From Miscanthus floridulus (Eukaryota > Streptophyta > Magnoliopsida > Poales > Poaceae): a DNA stretch of 64,000 bases. Within the stretch, counting starts at the first letter, position 1. Each line of letters opens with the position of its first letter. Of the stretch, positions 43,245 through 55,194 are shown piece after piece. The stretch lies in the NCBI RefSeq assembly GCF_019320115.1, contig NC_089593.1:14474789-14538788 (forward strand), written 5' to 3'. The notes beneath the pieces are model-generated. The model was not told the DNA's origin and ran no database searches. It was given only the letters and a program-made list of their open reading frames with translations. A program made the position numbers and the translations under genes.

Positions 43245-44335
43245 TATCGGTGTTTCGAACAAACACCGGCTAGCAAATTTATGATTGTTGCACATTAGGC
43301 TTGGATGGTGCACTAAAGGACACGAGGTTTATACTGGTTTGGGCTGAACGTCCCTAAGTCCAGTCTGTTGCTACTCGTGTTATTAGTACCGAAAATGGTT
43401 TGTAGTAGGGGGTACAAACGGTTGAGAGAGGGACGAGTCCCAAGTCTCTGATGGAATGATCGAAAAGGTCACCGAGAGCTTGGTCGCTGCTCAGCCATGT
43501 GTGAAGTATCATGTGTGTGTTGAACTTATCCGTCCAGAGTCCCTCCTTTTGGTGGGGGTCCCTGCCCTCCCTTTTATAGACCAAGGGGGGAGCAGGGGTT
43601 ACAGATCGGAGAAAGAGAAAAATATCAAAGCTATTGAAGGTCCTTCGAGGGAGCTGGGTCTTCCTTTTTCCCTGTGCCTACCCTGCTTAACATGTCATAC
43701 TATGTTAGAGGTGGCGTGTTCGCTGATCTTCATAGGCCATGCCCTGGCCTTTTTTAGCAAGTGGGTGCGTCCCATCCTATGCTGGCGGATGGTGCGGCGT
43801 GCTGGAGAGCCGAGCTGTGACCCCTCAGGGAGTAACAGGGGAAGTGACAATACACCCATCACTGTAGATGAGGTGATTTCTATCTTGGACCATAGTGGCT
43901 CTCGTATGCCTGTGTTAGTATCCACGCCCGAGGACTGAAGGCGGCGCCTACTACACTATGGGACAATAGTCGGCGCCTACAACACTATTTAGGCACTGTT
44001 ACGTCGGAAAGGGCTTAAAGCGCCTGTCCCATCATAGACTGACGGTACCTTCCTGCAGGCTTGCAGGGCATGGTCCTCGGTACTATGTTTGACTCAAATG
44101 TCCTATCATACCCTATGCTTATCATTATGAAGGAGCAGGGTGCGATCATCGGGCGAGGCAGAGCCCATCCTTGGACATCGGGCGAGGCGGAGCCAGCCCT
44201 CAGGGTTTAGGCAAGGCAGAGGCCACCCTCGGGCGTCGGGCGAGGCGGAGGCCAGCTCTCGGGGGTCGGGCGAGGTGGAGCCCTCCCTTGGGGGTCGAGC
44301 GAGGCAGAGCCAGCCCCTAGCTGTCGGGCTGACTC
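43245..44335 (-). repeat. 3' LTR of the Tat element (keeps the promoter region)
   Basis: Shares 43245-43490 and about 44022-44335 with the other LTR, and in between keeps about 530 bp including a minus-strand TATA box (complement of CTTTTATAGACC near 43573-43584). The internal-side end is uncertain because the terminal TGTCAGGGACC block of the other LTR is not found here. Confidence 0.7.
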
Positions 44336-44733
44336 TTGGGCTTTTTGGGCCTATACAGGCCGGAGGGGAAATCTTCCGACCCGTGTCCCCTCTGTGGGAA
44401 AAGAGTCCGATCCGCTTGGGAAGACAAACCGTCCGGCGCAATTTTGGTGGGAAGGGATAGGGATCGCTGGCGCGTATCCCGCGGCATGACGTGGCGGTGT
44501 GTCATGGCAGGCTCAGAGATCGAGATGGACGGTTGCCCTTCTCGCATTTGTCGCCCCTATAAAACCACGGTGTTTGCCCCTAGGGTTCCGTACTTCGCCT
44601 TTTCGCCTTCGCATCGTCAACCTCCACCGCTAATCGCCAGAGCCTCCCATACTCACATCGTGGCCGCCGCCAAGCTCGCACCCACATCACAGCCACCGTT
44701 GAACTTGCGTCCACCCTCCTCCCAATCATTTCA
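44336..44733 (+). promoter_or_regulatory. Promoter and leader of the antisense extra ORF
   Basis: TATAAAA at 44558-44564 within CCCCTATAAAACCACGG, followed by a C-rich leader up to the ATG at 44734. This is a plus-strand promoter inside a minus-strand element, so the extra ORF would be transcribed against gag-pol. Confidence 0.6.
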
Positions 44734-44976
44734 ATGGAGCCATGGGGCAGATCTAGCATCACCCCTCAGTGCCTAGAGGGCCTCGTTCGCTGTGGCCTCC
44801 TTCGCCCGCTGACTACCGTCGAGGAGTGGTGGCTGCCCAATGATGAGGACAAGCCGTCGCCATGCAAAGGGTATGTCGTGTCCTTCGCTCACTTCCATGA
44901 GCGGGGATTCGCCATACCTGCTCACCCGTTCCTTTGGGGGCTATTGGATTACTACCTTCTTCCTTTTTTGCAATGA
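44734..44976 (+). pseudogene. Antisense extra ORF of the Tat element, N-terminal remnant
   Basis: Eighty residues from ATG 44734: MEPWGRSS, then LVRCGLLRPL, W.LP..ED.PSP.KGYVVSFA, FHERGFAIPAHPFL. The GYVVSF...FHERGF signature is typical of the 'putative gypsy type transposon' domain of grass Tat extra ORFs. The frame ends after LLPFLQ, where the family normally continues for several hundred residues, so only the start of the protein remains. Its function in Tat elements is unknown. Confidence 0.7.
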
Positions 44977-47900
44977 GGAAAGATTTACGCGATCTAACCC
45001 TTCTATTCATTAGGACTGTAGGACCCAAGGTGTTTAGGGGAAATTTTGATTATGCTGGTGAGCAAAATTGCCATAGCCGTCTGGGCATGGGCTTTTTGTA
45101 GTCTTACCTATCTGTTCCCCCAAACCTTGTCGCCAGTCTTGACACGAGGAGAAGGTCTGATGTAATGAGTTTGTATTCGTGAGTATCCCTTACTTAGGAC
45201 TTTGACGATCGCTGTGTGACCGTGTGTTTGGCCTTATCGCTGGTCCAGCCTTCCCCGAGCCCCCGCGTGTGGTGGGGATTCGGTCAAGGGTCGGCTCGTT
45301 TTGTGACTGTTGCCCAATCAGTGGTTTTTCGCAACCGGAGGGCTTAAGGTGATGTCACTTGCCTCGATGGCTCCAATGACGTTCTCTATGAGCTCGCTAA
45401 CGGGGATGTTCGGATAGAATCTGATCCTGTTTGCTTTGTGACAGGGTCGGCAAAAGCCCTTGGCTGGGGTTCCATTGCTCCTTGGCCCGCCTTCCAACGG
45501 ATTCCCCCTCAATGGGGATTCTATGGGCTCGGCTAGAGACTAGATTGAACTAGAAGGTTGAGATGACCCTACCTGCCTCAATGCGGGCTAGGCAAAGGCC
45601 GCTGAGGCTCATCTGTATTTTCTCCCCTAGCTTTTGTTCGATGTGAGGCGGCCCCAGACCCTTTGCAGGTCAGCCTTCGAACCTCGGTCTCTCAATCTTG
45701 GATCGAGCGGCTTGAGCCCCCAAGCCCCTTAGGGTCTAATAGGGGTCGGCCGTGTTTCGCGTGTTACCCCATCCTCGGTTTCCACAACCAGAGGGGCTGA
45801 GTTGACTATATTTGTCTCGATGGCTCGAGTGTCGCGCTCAATGAGCTCACTAACGGGTATGTTCATGTGAAATCCGGGTCCATCATTCGCTGACGGGGTC
45901 GGTAGAGCCCTCATGTGGCATTTCACTACTTCTTTACCTGCCTCTCGGCAGATGCCTGAGCCGTTCAATAGGCTCAGGTGGCCCGTTGGCCTCTCCTCAA
46001 CAAAGATTATGTGGGTTTGGCTTGGGGTTAGAATCAAACGAGAAAGGTCGAGGTGTCCCTGTCCGCTTCTGAGCGGGGTTGGGCAAGGCCGCTGGGGCTC
46101 ATCTTTGTTTTTCTCCCCTGGCTCTGTTTGATGCAAGGCGGCCTCAAGCCCTTCATGGGCTGGCCTTCGAACCTCGGTCGGTCGCCGCTCATATTGAACG
46201 AGGCGGCTGCCGCTTCGTGACACAACATGAAGCATTGAGATGCAGGGATTTGCATATGCAATGTTTGGATGTATGGATTTAGAGTATAATTTAATTGAAA
46301 CAAAAGCGGGGGGTCGATAACGTTACCCTGGTGGTGTGAGTGACGGGAAGCTTTTACCAAATATGTTAGTGCGGGGTTCGGGTCCGACATCTGCGATGGG
46401 GTCGGTGTAACCTGCATAAACATTGCCATTTTTCGTTTATGTCTCTCGGTGGCGATCGGAGTCGTTTGATTGATTTTAGGCGACCTGACAGCTTCTCCTA
46501 GAAGGAAATTCTGCAGGAGCCCCCCCCCCAAACCCCTCTCGGGTAGGCGGGAGTCGAAGCTTGCGGTGTGGGGAACTATGAATTCAATTATGCTGGTGAA
46601 CAAAAACACCGCAGCCGTCGGGGCATAGGGTCTGGCGGTTCGTCCAGTTGTATTCAATGTTTTATACCCACACACCATGCTTCCGGTTTTAAACGTAAGG
46701 AGGGGTCAGGCGAGAAGGATGTCTAAACAGGTAGACACTCTCGGCAGCCCCCGAGCGATGTCCGTGCCCCTACCGTTGCTGGGGTCAAAAACTCAGTAAT
46801 GAAATTAATGCGCAAAGCAAGGAAACAGAGGTGCTTATCTCTCTGTGGCTGTTCGTTCATCATTTCACCTAGGCCGTTCGATTGACCCAGGAGGCCAGAT
46901 GGGACCTCCCCCGTTGGGTCATTCCATGGTCCTGCCTAGGGAAGCGGAGAGTTGTCTGCATGCGAGTGTGCCCTGGTTCTCACGCTCGGCATGCATTAGT
47001 GTCGGGCCACTCTCAGGCAACGTCTTGTCGGTCAGAGCGTGTCCCATCGGTCTAGGCGTGTCCCCTCGGATTCCCATCAACATTGAACTCCCACCTATAA
47101 TGAATAGGGGAAGGCAAAGAATTTTTCGTCCCAACCTTTTGCCTTTCCCTAGTTGCTACGCCTCTTCCTTAAATAGGGAGGGGAGGGGAGTTCTCGCCCC
47201 ACTCCTTCGCCTGCTTCAGAGCCACTATCTCTTCTCCTTCCTTTTCGCCGAATGAGTTTGTGCATCGCGGCGGGTCCTAAGTGAGAGAGGGTAATGTCAG
47301 GGAGAGAAAAGCTCATAGATCCATCGGTGAATCCGGAGCGCGATGTCGAGCTGGGGGTCATCCAATGTAGATGAGATGGTGTAGGCCGCCTTTGCTGAGA
47401 AGGGGCCACTGCTGCCGAAGGAGGAGGAGCACTGGAAGGTGCCAAGCATCGTCGGCCTTGCCATCGTTTGTTGTGGCCTTTCGTCGGTGGGAGATGCCCC
47501 CCCCACCCATACACCATTGTTAGGGTTGCGGCTAATGATGATGGCGTAATCCTTGGGCGCCCCAATGGGAGTGCCATTGTCAGGGTCGCGGCTGATGACG
47601 ATGGCATAGTCCCTAGGTGCCCCGGGGAGGGCACCACAGTCACCGACGTGGTGCTCGATGTTTGTAGAGGTCGATGCCTTCGAGGATCCCATGGAACGGT
47701 AGGGCGTCGCTGATGGAGAGTGTGGCGCGGCGACCATAGCAGTACTCGTAGAAGGGCTGGTCAGAAACCGTAATCGAACAAGTTTGTGGGGGAGTCCCCG
47801 AGTGAATAGTCTTTTGTATTTGTGAATACATTAGTCCTTTTCATGATGGGATCACTTGGTAGGCAATTAATTTTGTGCGGAAAAATGCATAAGTTTTCGA

Positions 47901-48340
47901 CTTTTGCTACGGCAAACAGCTTTTCAGCTTCCTCTTTTCTTTTGTATAAGAGGTTTCGGTGCCTTCCGGCTCATCCCATAGTCTAGGTCGCAAAAACTCA
48001 GAGTGCGGACGAATTAATTCTGATCATGCTAGTGAGCAAGGAGGTCGTAGCCACTGGGGCGTGGGTTTCCCGCAATCCTACCAGTTGTACTCAGAATTGG
48101 TTCCCGAAATCCTAGCCCTTAGGACTTGTTATGAGAACAATGGAAAACTTTTTAGAGAATGTTTGCAAAGGTAACACAAGCAGTGTTCGTAAGATAAACA
48201 TACTTGTATCACTTATATCAGCCCCGAGTGAGGTCCGACCCCTCGCAATTTGCAGGGGTCAGATGTCACTAAAGGTTGGGGATCTCTAAAGATAAAAAGT
48301 TGATAAGGGAAAGTATGCGTTTATTAAGGGTAAAAATGAC
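44977..48340. other. Decayed region between the extra ORF and integrase
   Basis: No intact gene. An imperfect direct duplication of about 440 bp (about 45290-45720 and 45745-46200) shares GGGTCGG, GAGCTC(G/A)CTAACGGG and GGCAA(A/G)GCCGCTG blocks. A 30-bp motif around ATGCTGGTGAGCAAAA recurs at about 45048, 46574 and 48021. A further short duplication at about 47520-47640 produces minus-strand repeats. Frames are short and broken. Confidence 0.6.
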
Positions 48341-48359
48341 ATAGCTGTTCAATGTTCTA

Positions 48360-49420
48360 GGCGTTGGTGAAGACCTTGCCGTCGATGGTTTTCAACTTGT
48401 AGGTGCCTGGCCGGAGTTCTTCCATGACGACGTACAGCCCCTCCTAGGGTGGGGAGAGCTTGTGGTGATCTTTGTTGCTCTGTACGAGGAGGAGGACAAG
48501 GTCCCCAATGTTGAAGGCTTGGTTCCACACCCGTCGACTGTGGTTCCATCGCAACACCTGTTGGTACTTGGCTGAACAGAGGAGGGAGATGTCGCGAGCT
48601 TCGTCTAGTTGGTCCATGGCATTTTTGTGGGATGCCTCGGCTCCTCGCTCGTCGTATGCTCTGATCCTTGGCACTCCATAGTCGAGGTCCATTGGGAGGA
48701 CGACCTCGGAACCATATACCATGAAGAAAGGTGTGTAGCCGGTGGCCCGGCTGGGAGTTGTCCTCAGGCTCTAGAGTACCGCAGGGAGCTCGGCGACCCA
48801 GCATGCGCCGATCTTGTTTAATCGGTTGAAGATCTTAGGTTTGAGGCCCTATAGGAGCATGCCGTTTGCGCGCTCGACCTGCCCATTCGTTCAGGGGTGC
48901 ACGACGGTAGCCCAATTGACTTGGATATGTTGTTCATCGCAGAATTGAATGAATTTCTTTCCGATGAACTACGTGCCATTATCTATGGTGATGGAGTTTG
49001 GTACTCTGAAGTGATGGATGATGTCGAGGTAGAATAGCACCGCTTGCTTGGACTTGATCGCAGAGACCAGTCGAGCTTCTATCCATTTTGTGAATTTGTC
49101 TATAGTGACAAGCAAGTGGGTGTAGCCCCCGGGCACCTTTTTGAGAGGCCCAACCAGATCAAGCCTCTAGACCGTGAAGGGCCACATGATGGGGATCATT
49201 TAGAGTGCCTGGGCCGAGAGGTGAGTTTACCGAGCATAGTACTGGCACCCTTCGTAGGTCCGTACGATTTGCTCAGCGTCAGCTACTGCAGTGGGCCAGT
49301 AGAAGCCCTGTCGGAATGCATTCCCAACTAAGGTTCTAGGTGTGGCATGGTGACCATAGACCCCACCATGGATATTGCACAGTAGAAGCTTCCCCTGTTC
49401 GCCAGGAATACAGAGCTGTA
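48360..49420 (-). pseudogene. Integrase region of the Tat element
   Basis: Reading the minus strand gives RLDLVGP, then IDKFTKWIEA, ITIDNGT.FIGKKF and TNGQVERANG, which hold the three catalytic acidic residues, and downstream MVYGSEVVLPMDLDYG...FNIGDLVL, the usual gypsy integrase C-terminal part. Stops interrupt it: TAG where Gln fits after IDNGT, TGA where Arg fits before TNGQ, and another TAG before GLKPK. C-to-T decay of CAG and CGA codons explains them. Confidence 0.85.
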
Positions 49421-49564
49421 GGATCCCAGTGTGGCTCCTTTTATAGAGTTCACCCTATATAAGAATGAAGGATTTGGCGCATCGTGCAAGCCGTCGGGCC
49501 TCCGTCTTGTCTGTTGGCAGCACATCATGGAGGAAGTAGTCAAGGTAGAGTGTTCTCTAGTTGT

Positions 49565-50620
49565 CTATAGGTCCAACTCCATCACTATATCTTCTTCAAG
49601 CTCCATGACACTGGGGCCGGGCGGAGCGGTCGGTTGGTTAGCCCCCGGGCCTAGATCAGATGGGCCATCGTTGGTCCATTCTGACCCTTCATAGCGCACC
49701 GAGGGTTTATGTTGGTCGCTGGGCAAAATGCCCGTTGGCACCGGCTCTCGACCGGATGCCGCCTTCGCGAGTGTGTCGGCCACCTCATTGAGGTGCCTCG
49801 GGATGTGATTGAGTTCGAGGCCGTCGAACTTGTCCTCCAGCCATTGGACTTCTTGGCAGTACGCAGCCATCTTGGTGTCGTGGCAACTTGACTCCTTCAT
49901 GACTTGGTTAACGACTAGCTGAGAGTCGCCCCGAATGTCAAGGCGTCAGATGCCCAACTCGATGGCAATGCGTAGGTCATTGACGAGTGCTTCGTATTCG
50001 GCCACATTATTTGATGAGGGGAAATGGAGCTGAACCATGTACCTCATACAGACCCCAAGGGCTGATACGAAGACCAGCCCCACATCGGTGCTCTTCTTCA
50101 TCAGTGATCCATTGAAGTACATCGTCTAGTACTCTTGATCGATGATGGCCGGTGGTGTCTGTGCCTCGGTCCACTCTACGATGAAGTCAGCCAAAACCTA
50201 GGACTTGATCACCGTTCGGGGAGCATACGTGATACCTTGATCCATTAGCTCGAGTGCCCACTTTGCGGTTCTTCCTATGGTGTCCTGGCTATGGACGACC
50301 TTGCCAAGGGAGAACGACGTCACTACTGTCATCGGGTGTGACTTGATGTAATGGTGTAGCTTCCTTTCGGTGATGAGGACGGCGTATAGGAGCTTCTAGA
50401 TTTGGGAGTAGCAGGTTTTGGAATCAGACAGTACCTCACTGATGAAGTACACAGGGCGCTGCACCTTGAGGGCGTGCCCCTCTTCTTCCCGCTCTACTAC
50501 CAGGGCGGCGCGGACCACTTGTATGGTGGCCGCTATGTATAGCAGGAGGGATTCTCTGTTGCTTGGAGGAACTAGGACTGGGGGTTTTGTTAGAAGTAGT
50601 TTGACCATATCAAGCACCTC
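49565..50620 (-). pseudogene. RNase H region of the Tat element
   Basis: Minus-strand fragments include LLLYIAATIQVVRAALVVERE...QRPVYFISEVLSDSKTCYSQI (RT-RNase H connection) and, later, DGLELNHIPRHLNEVADTLAKAAS, the end of RNase H. Several stops separate the pieces. RNase H removes RNA from the RNA-DNA hybrid in reverse transcription. Confidence 0.8.
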
Positions 50621-51510
50621 CTAGGCCTCGCCTATCCACTTGAAGCGGTCGGCTTTCTTCAGGAGTCAATAAAGGGGGAGTCCTTGTTCGTCGAGGCGTG
50701 AGATGAATTGGCTGAGGACGGTGAGGCACCCTGCGACCCGCTGAACCCCCTTTATGTTCTAGATCAGGACCATCCTTGTGATGGCTGAGATTTTCTCCGG
50801 GTTGGCTTCGATGCCACGCTCGGAGATGATGAAACCGAGAAACATGCCCCTCGAGACCCCAAAAACACATTTCTTGGGATTGAGTTTGATGCAATTTGCC
50901 TGGAGTTTCGCAAAGGTTTGCTCTTGATCGGCGACAAGGTGGCTAGCCTGTTTGGAGTTAACTATGATGTTGTCGACGTAGGCCTCAACGGTCCACCCGA
51001 TGAGGTCCTCGAAGCAGTTGAGCATACAATGCTGGTAAGTGCCCCAGCGTTTTTCAGACCGAACAGCATTGAGATGTAGCAGAACGATCCAAAGGGGGTG
51101 ATAAAGGACGTCGCAAGCTGGTCAGACTCTCTCATCACGATTTGGTGGTAGCCAGAGTACGCATCAAGGAAGCAGAGGGTTTCACATCCTGTGGTAGAGT
51201 TGACTATTTGGTCTATGCATGGCAAAGGAAACAGGTCCTTTGGGCACGCCTTGTTGAGGCTCGTATAGTCAACACACATCTTTCATTTCCCATTCTTCTT
51301 TCATACAAGGATGGGATTGGCTAACCACTCTGGGTGGTGTACTTCCCTGATGAATCCGACGGCCAACAGTTTCGCTATCTCCTCACCGATGGCCCTGTGC
51401 TTTTCCTCGTTGAAGCGGCGTAGGCGTTGCTTCACCGGCTTGGGGCCTAGATGGATTTTCAGGGTATGCTCAGCGACCTCCGTCGGAATGCCTGGCATAT
51501 CCAAGGGTTT
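50621..51510 (-). pseudogene. Reverse transcriptase region of the Tat element, YVDN active-site change
   Basis: Minus-strand order: HLGPKPVKQRLRRF, EEIAKLLAVGFIREVHHPEWLANPILV, MCVDYTSLNKACPKDLFPLP, FLDAYSGYHQI, FGLKNAGA and AYVDNIIVNSK. The catalytic YVDD box reads YVDN (GAC to AAC), which would abolish activity. The pieces are split by stops and at least one frameshift near 50975-51025. Confidence 0.88.
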
Positions 51511-51639
51511 CCACGCAAAGATGTCTTTGTTATCGCGGAGGAAGTCGACGAGCGTGCTTTCCTATTCAGAGGAGAGCGTGGTACCAATGCGTACCGTTTT
51601 ACCCTCAGAGCTGCTAGGATCTATGAGGACCTCCTTGGA

Positions 51640-52260
51640 GCCCTCGGCTGATTCGAACTACCCGATCGACCTCTTTGCGTCGGGCGCTCCTTCGGCGACC
51701 TCCTCCTTGAGGGCGGCAAGCTCCCTTGAGGCGACGATTTCCGTGGCGTGGCCACAGCACTCGACCTCGCACTCGTAGGCGCGCTGGAAGGAGGTGCCGA
51801 TGGTGATGACCCCATGGGGGCCTAGCATCTTTAGTTTGAGGTATGTATAGTTGGGGATGGCCATGAACCTCGCGTAGCATGGACGTCCTAGGATGGAGTG
51901 GAAGGTTCCGGGGAACCCTACTACCTCGAAGGTGAGGGTCTCAGTCCTGTAATTGAACTGATCCCCAAAGGTAACGGGTAGATCGATCTATCCGAGTGGC
52001 ATGGCCTACTTCCCAAGGACAACACCATGGAAAGGCGCTCGGATTGGGCGGAGGTGCGTTCGGTCGATGCCCATTATGTCGAGCATCTTTGCGTACATGA
52101 TGTTGAGGCCGCTGCCACCGTCCATTAGAACTTTGGTGAGGTGCTTTGGGACGACGATTGGGTCGACGACAAGCGGATACCTTCCTAGGTGCAGGATGGC
52201 GTCCGGATGGTCGGTCCGCTCAAAGGTTATGGCGGACTCCAACCACCGGAGAAAAAGAGG
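51640..52260 (-). pseudogene. Protease region of the Tat element
   Basis: A minus-strand frame contains VPKHLTKVLMDGGSGLNIMY, with the D-G-G-S-G variant of the aspartic protease active site usual in Tat-like elements, followed by GHATEIVAS-type linker sequence before RT. Confidence 0.75.
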
Positions 52261-52269
52261 TGTGGCTGG

Positions 52270-54437
52270 CTAGGCCGTGTAGACTTGGTGGCGTGTGACC
52301 TTCTTATGACGTTTGGAGTCGCAGGCCGTTGATCCTCCAAAGATCATGAGGTAGTCGTCTGGCGTTGGAAAGCCTTCGTCCTTCTCCTCGGCATCATTCA
52401 TAGCGGGGACAGGTTCCTTCCCCTGTTCCCCTTTGTTGGAGCCTCCGGACAGGAACTTCCGCATGAGGCTGCAGTCCCTGAGCGGATGCTTTATGGGGAA
52501 GGCATGGTTCGGGCATGGCCCCTCTAGCATTTTCTCGATGTGGTTCGAAGCGCCCTCTGTGGGCTTCTGACCACCCTTGTGGTCAGCAGCAGCCACGAGT
52601 GGGTCCTCGCGTTGTTGCTTCTTGTTTTTCCTTTTGGCGGAACAATTGGAGGTGCCTTCGCCGGCACCCTCATCTCGCCTTGCCTCACCCTCGAGACGAT
52701 CGAAGATTGCTCCGACCGCCTCTTCTCCTGAGGTGTGGCTGGTAGCGATGTCTAGGAGCTCCTTGGTGGTCTACAGGCCCTTGCGTCCTAGCTTATGAAC
52801 CAAGGACTCACGGGTTGTTCTAGACAGGAAGTCTCCTATCACGTCGGCGTTGGCGACGTTGGGAAGCTCGTTGCACTGCTGGGAGAAGCATCGGATGTAC
52901 CCACGAAGGGTCTCAACGGCCTTCTAGTGATAGTTCTTGAGGTCCCATGGGTTCCTAGGGCATTTGTACGTGCTCTAGAAGTTTCCCACAAAGATCTCCT
53001 TTAGATCCGCCCAACTCTGGATTGCGTTGGACGGTAGGTGTTCCAACCATGCCCAAGCTGAATTGGCCAAGAACAGTAGAAGGTTGCGGATAATGAAGTC
53101 ATCATTATTTGCACCACTGGCTTGACAGGCAAGCCGATAGTCTTCAAGCCAAAGCCTGGGGTTTGTCTCCCCAGAGTATTTAGGGATATTAGTAGGCGGT
53201 CGATACCTTGGTGGGAATGCAGCGTTGAGGATGTGCCGGCTAAAGGCCTGAGGCCCTAGGAGGCTAGGGCTCGGGCTTCGGTCTTCGCCATTGTCGTAGC
53301 GTCCGCTGCATCGAGGATGATAGCCGTGGCGGGCTCCTTCCCTTGGGTTGCTGTAGGCACGTCTGCGGGCGTCAAGGGTGCTGCATGCGTCGTGGTTGTG
53401 GATGAGATGTTGATGACCGGGATTGTAGCGCGCTTCCCGTCGCCTTGTGGCGCTTGGTGGACGGATGTGTCCCTGGCAGGGCATACCGAGGGCGTGTGCT
53501 GGCTGGTGTCGGGCTCGCGTCGCAGAGACAATGAGCTCTCCGCCTACTGTGCTACCGCACGCTCAAGTAGCGTGTGGATTTCGTGGTGGGCCCGGAAATG
53601 TTCTGGCTTGCGGTGGTGGATTTCGTGTCGGGCTCAAGTAGCGTGTGGATTTCGTAAGGCCGTTGCGGTGGTGATGTTCTGGCTTGCCCAAGCAAAGTGG
53701 GGAAGGGTTTCATCATCGGCGATGATCCTTCGGTTTACGTCGTGGGCCACGGAGCATGCGTGCCCTCCATCTCCGTGGTGCCTTATCTCCTTGTCGATCT
53801 TCTCGTACTCCCAAACAAGCTGTTGTCCAGCTTTGTCTATTTCCCGCTTTTAGGCTCTCAGCTACTTGACCCCAACGTGAGGTGGGGCGGCTGTCCCCCT
53901 CTTGGTTGCGCCGCCGCGGTTGCCTCCTGGGGTAGTCTCCTCCATGGAAATGCTTTCGACGTGTCCCTTGGAGGTTTCCACCATGAAACATTCTCAGGAG
54001 GGATGATGGCTCCCCCTATCGGAGTCAGAGCTAGAGTTTGACCTCGGCCCCTCCATGAGGAGGCCATGGAGGGATTCTGTAATGCTTTCGATCATTCCTA
54101 CAAACTCATTGTTCGAGGGGGACAGGATCGTGTGTCGTGCCACAAGGTGGCTAATGGTCGCCGCGGCGTTGCGAAGACCGAACAGAAACGTGGTTAGGGC
54201 ACTCCGTGCGGAGTGTTCTGGAGAGAGGGTGAGGTGGCGTGGGTCCTCCCTGGACGGCTGTGGTCCAAGGGAGAATCTAGGCTGGCACTCAAGCCTCCCA
54301 TCGTTGAAGTTGACGGAGGGGAGAGACTGTACGGCTGCGTGGGCCAGCGCCAACTGTCCTCCTAGTGTGACAATAAAGTCCAGGTCACCGAAACACATGT
54401 GTGCGCCCGAAACCCAGCTAATTGCGTGGTTAGCCAT
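52270..54437 (-). pseudogene. gag: gag of the Tat element
   Basis: Starts at a minus-strand ATG at 54437 (MANHAISWVSGAHM), 28 nt past the proposed PBS. The retrotransposon gag domain is recognisable at about 53210-52975: NIPKYSGETNPRLWLEDYRL, AWAWLEHLPSNAIQSWADLKEIF. The C-terminal part (PNHAFPIKHPLRDCSLMRKFL) reaches 52270. Several stops and frame changes break it. No CCHC zinc knuckle was seen, a common state in Tat gag. Confidence 0.82.
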
Positions 54438-54465
54438 CCGCGGCCTGATTTGGAACGCGTAAAGG

Positions 54466-54485
54466 TCCCTACCAGGTGCACCACC
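54466..54485 (-). promoter_or_regulatory. Proposed primer binding site of the Tat element
   Basis: Directly next to the LTR end, the minus strand reads GGTGGTGCACCTGGTAGGGA, similar to the TGGCGCGCCAGGTAGGGG-type site following many grass gypsy LTRs that end ACACCGACA. Several positions have mutated. Confidence 0.5.
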
Positions 54486-55194
54486 TGTCGGTGTTTCGAA
54501 CAAACACCAGCTAGTAAATTTATGATTGTTGCACATTAGGCCCAGATGGTGCACTAAAGGACACGAGGTTTATACTGGTTTGGGCTGAATGTCCCTATGT
54601 CCAGTCTGCTACTGCTCATGTTATTAGTACCAAAAATGGTTTGTAGTAGGGGGTACAAACAGTCGAGAGAGGGACGAGTCCTAAGTCTCTGATGGAAAGA
54701 TCGAAAAGGTCACCGAGAGCTTGGTCGCTGCGCCCGTCCCATCATAGACTGATGATACCTTCCTATAGGCATGTAGGGCATGGTCCTCAGCACTATGTTT
54801 GACTCAAATGTCCTGTCATACCCTATGCTTATCATTATAAAGGAGCAGGGTGTGATCATCGGGCGAGGCAGAGCCCGTCCTTGGACGTTGGGCGAGACGG
54901 AGCCAACCCTCAGGGTTTGGGCAAGGCGGAGCCCGCCCTCAGGCGTCGGGCGAGGCGGAGCCAACCCCTAGCCATTGGACGAGGCAGAGGCTAGCCCTCA
55001 GGGGTCAGGAGAGGCGGAGCCCGCCCTCAGATGTCGGGCGAGGTGGAGCTAGCCCCTAGCAGTCGGGCGAGATGGAACCAATCTTTCATCGCTCGAGCAA
55101 GAAGAGTAGTAGTGCTCTTGTCTGACTGGAAGCATCAATGTTTGGTGGTTATTGGTCCTACCTCATTGGGTACCCCGGTATTAGGTCCCTGACA
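54486..55194 (-). repeat. 5' LTR of the Tat element, promoter deleted (709 bp)
   Basis: On the plus strand it begins TGTCGGTGTTTCG and ends GGTCCCTGACA. Compared with the other LTR it lacks about 530 bp after CTTGGTCGCTGC (54732), including the TATA box. It keeps a terminal 130 bp not found in the other LTR. Confidence 0.8.

Larger units (their letters stand above)
43245..55194 (-). mobile_element. Tat-type Ty3-gypsy retrotransposon, 11.95 kb
   Basis: Bounded by AAAAC (43240-43244) and AAAAT (55195-55199). LTR copies share GTGTTTCGAACAAACACC at 43251 and 54490. On the minus strand: LTR, PBS, gag, protease, RT, RNase H, integrase, then a region holding an extra ORF on the opposite (plus) strand, then LTR. 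RT before integrase defines gypsy; an antisense extra ORF between pol and the 3' LTR is a known feature of Tat elements such as Grande and Retand. Many stops break gag-pol. Confidence 0.9.

Noticed and set aside
44317..44547. Minus-strand frames across the LTR and extra-ORF promoter of the Tat element
   Set aside because: They overlap LTR repeats (GGGCGAGGCGGAG units) and show no protein motif.
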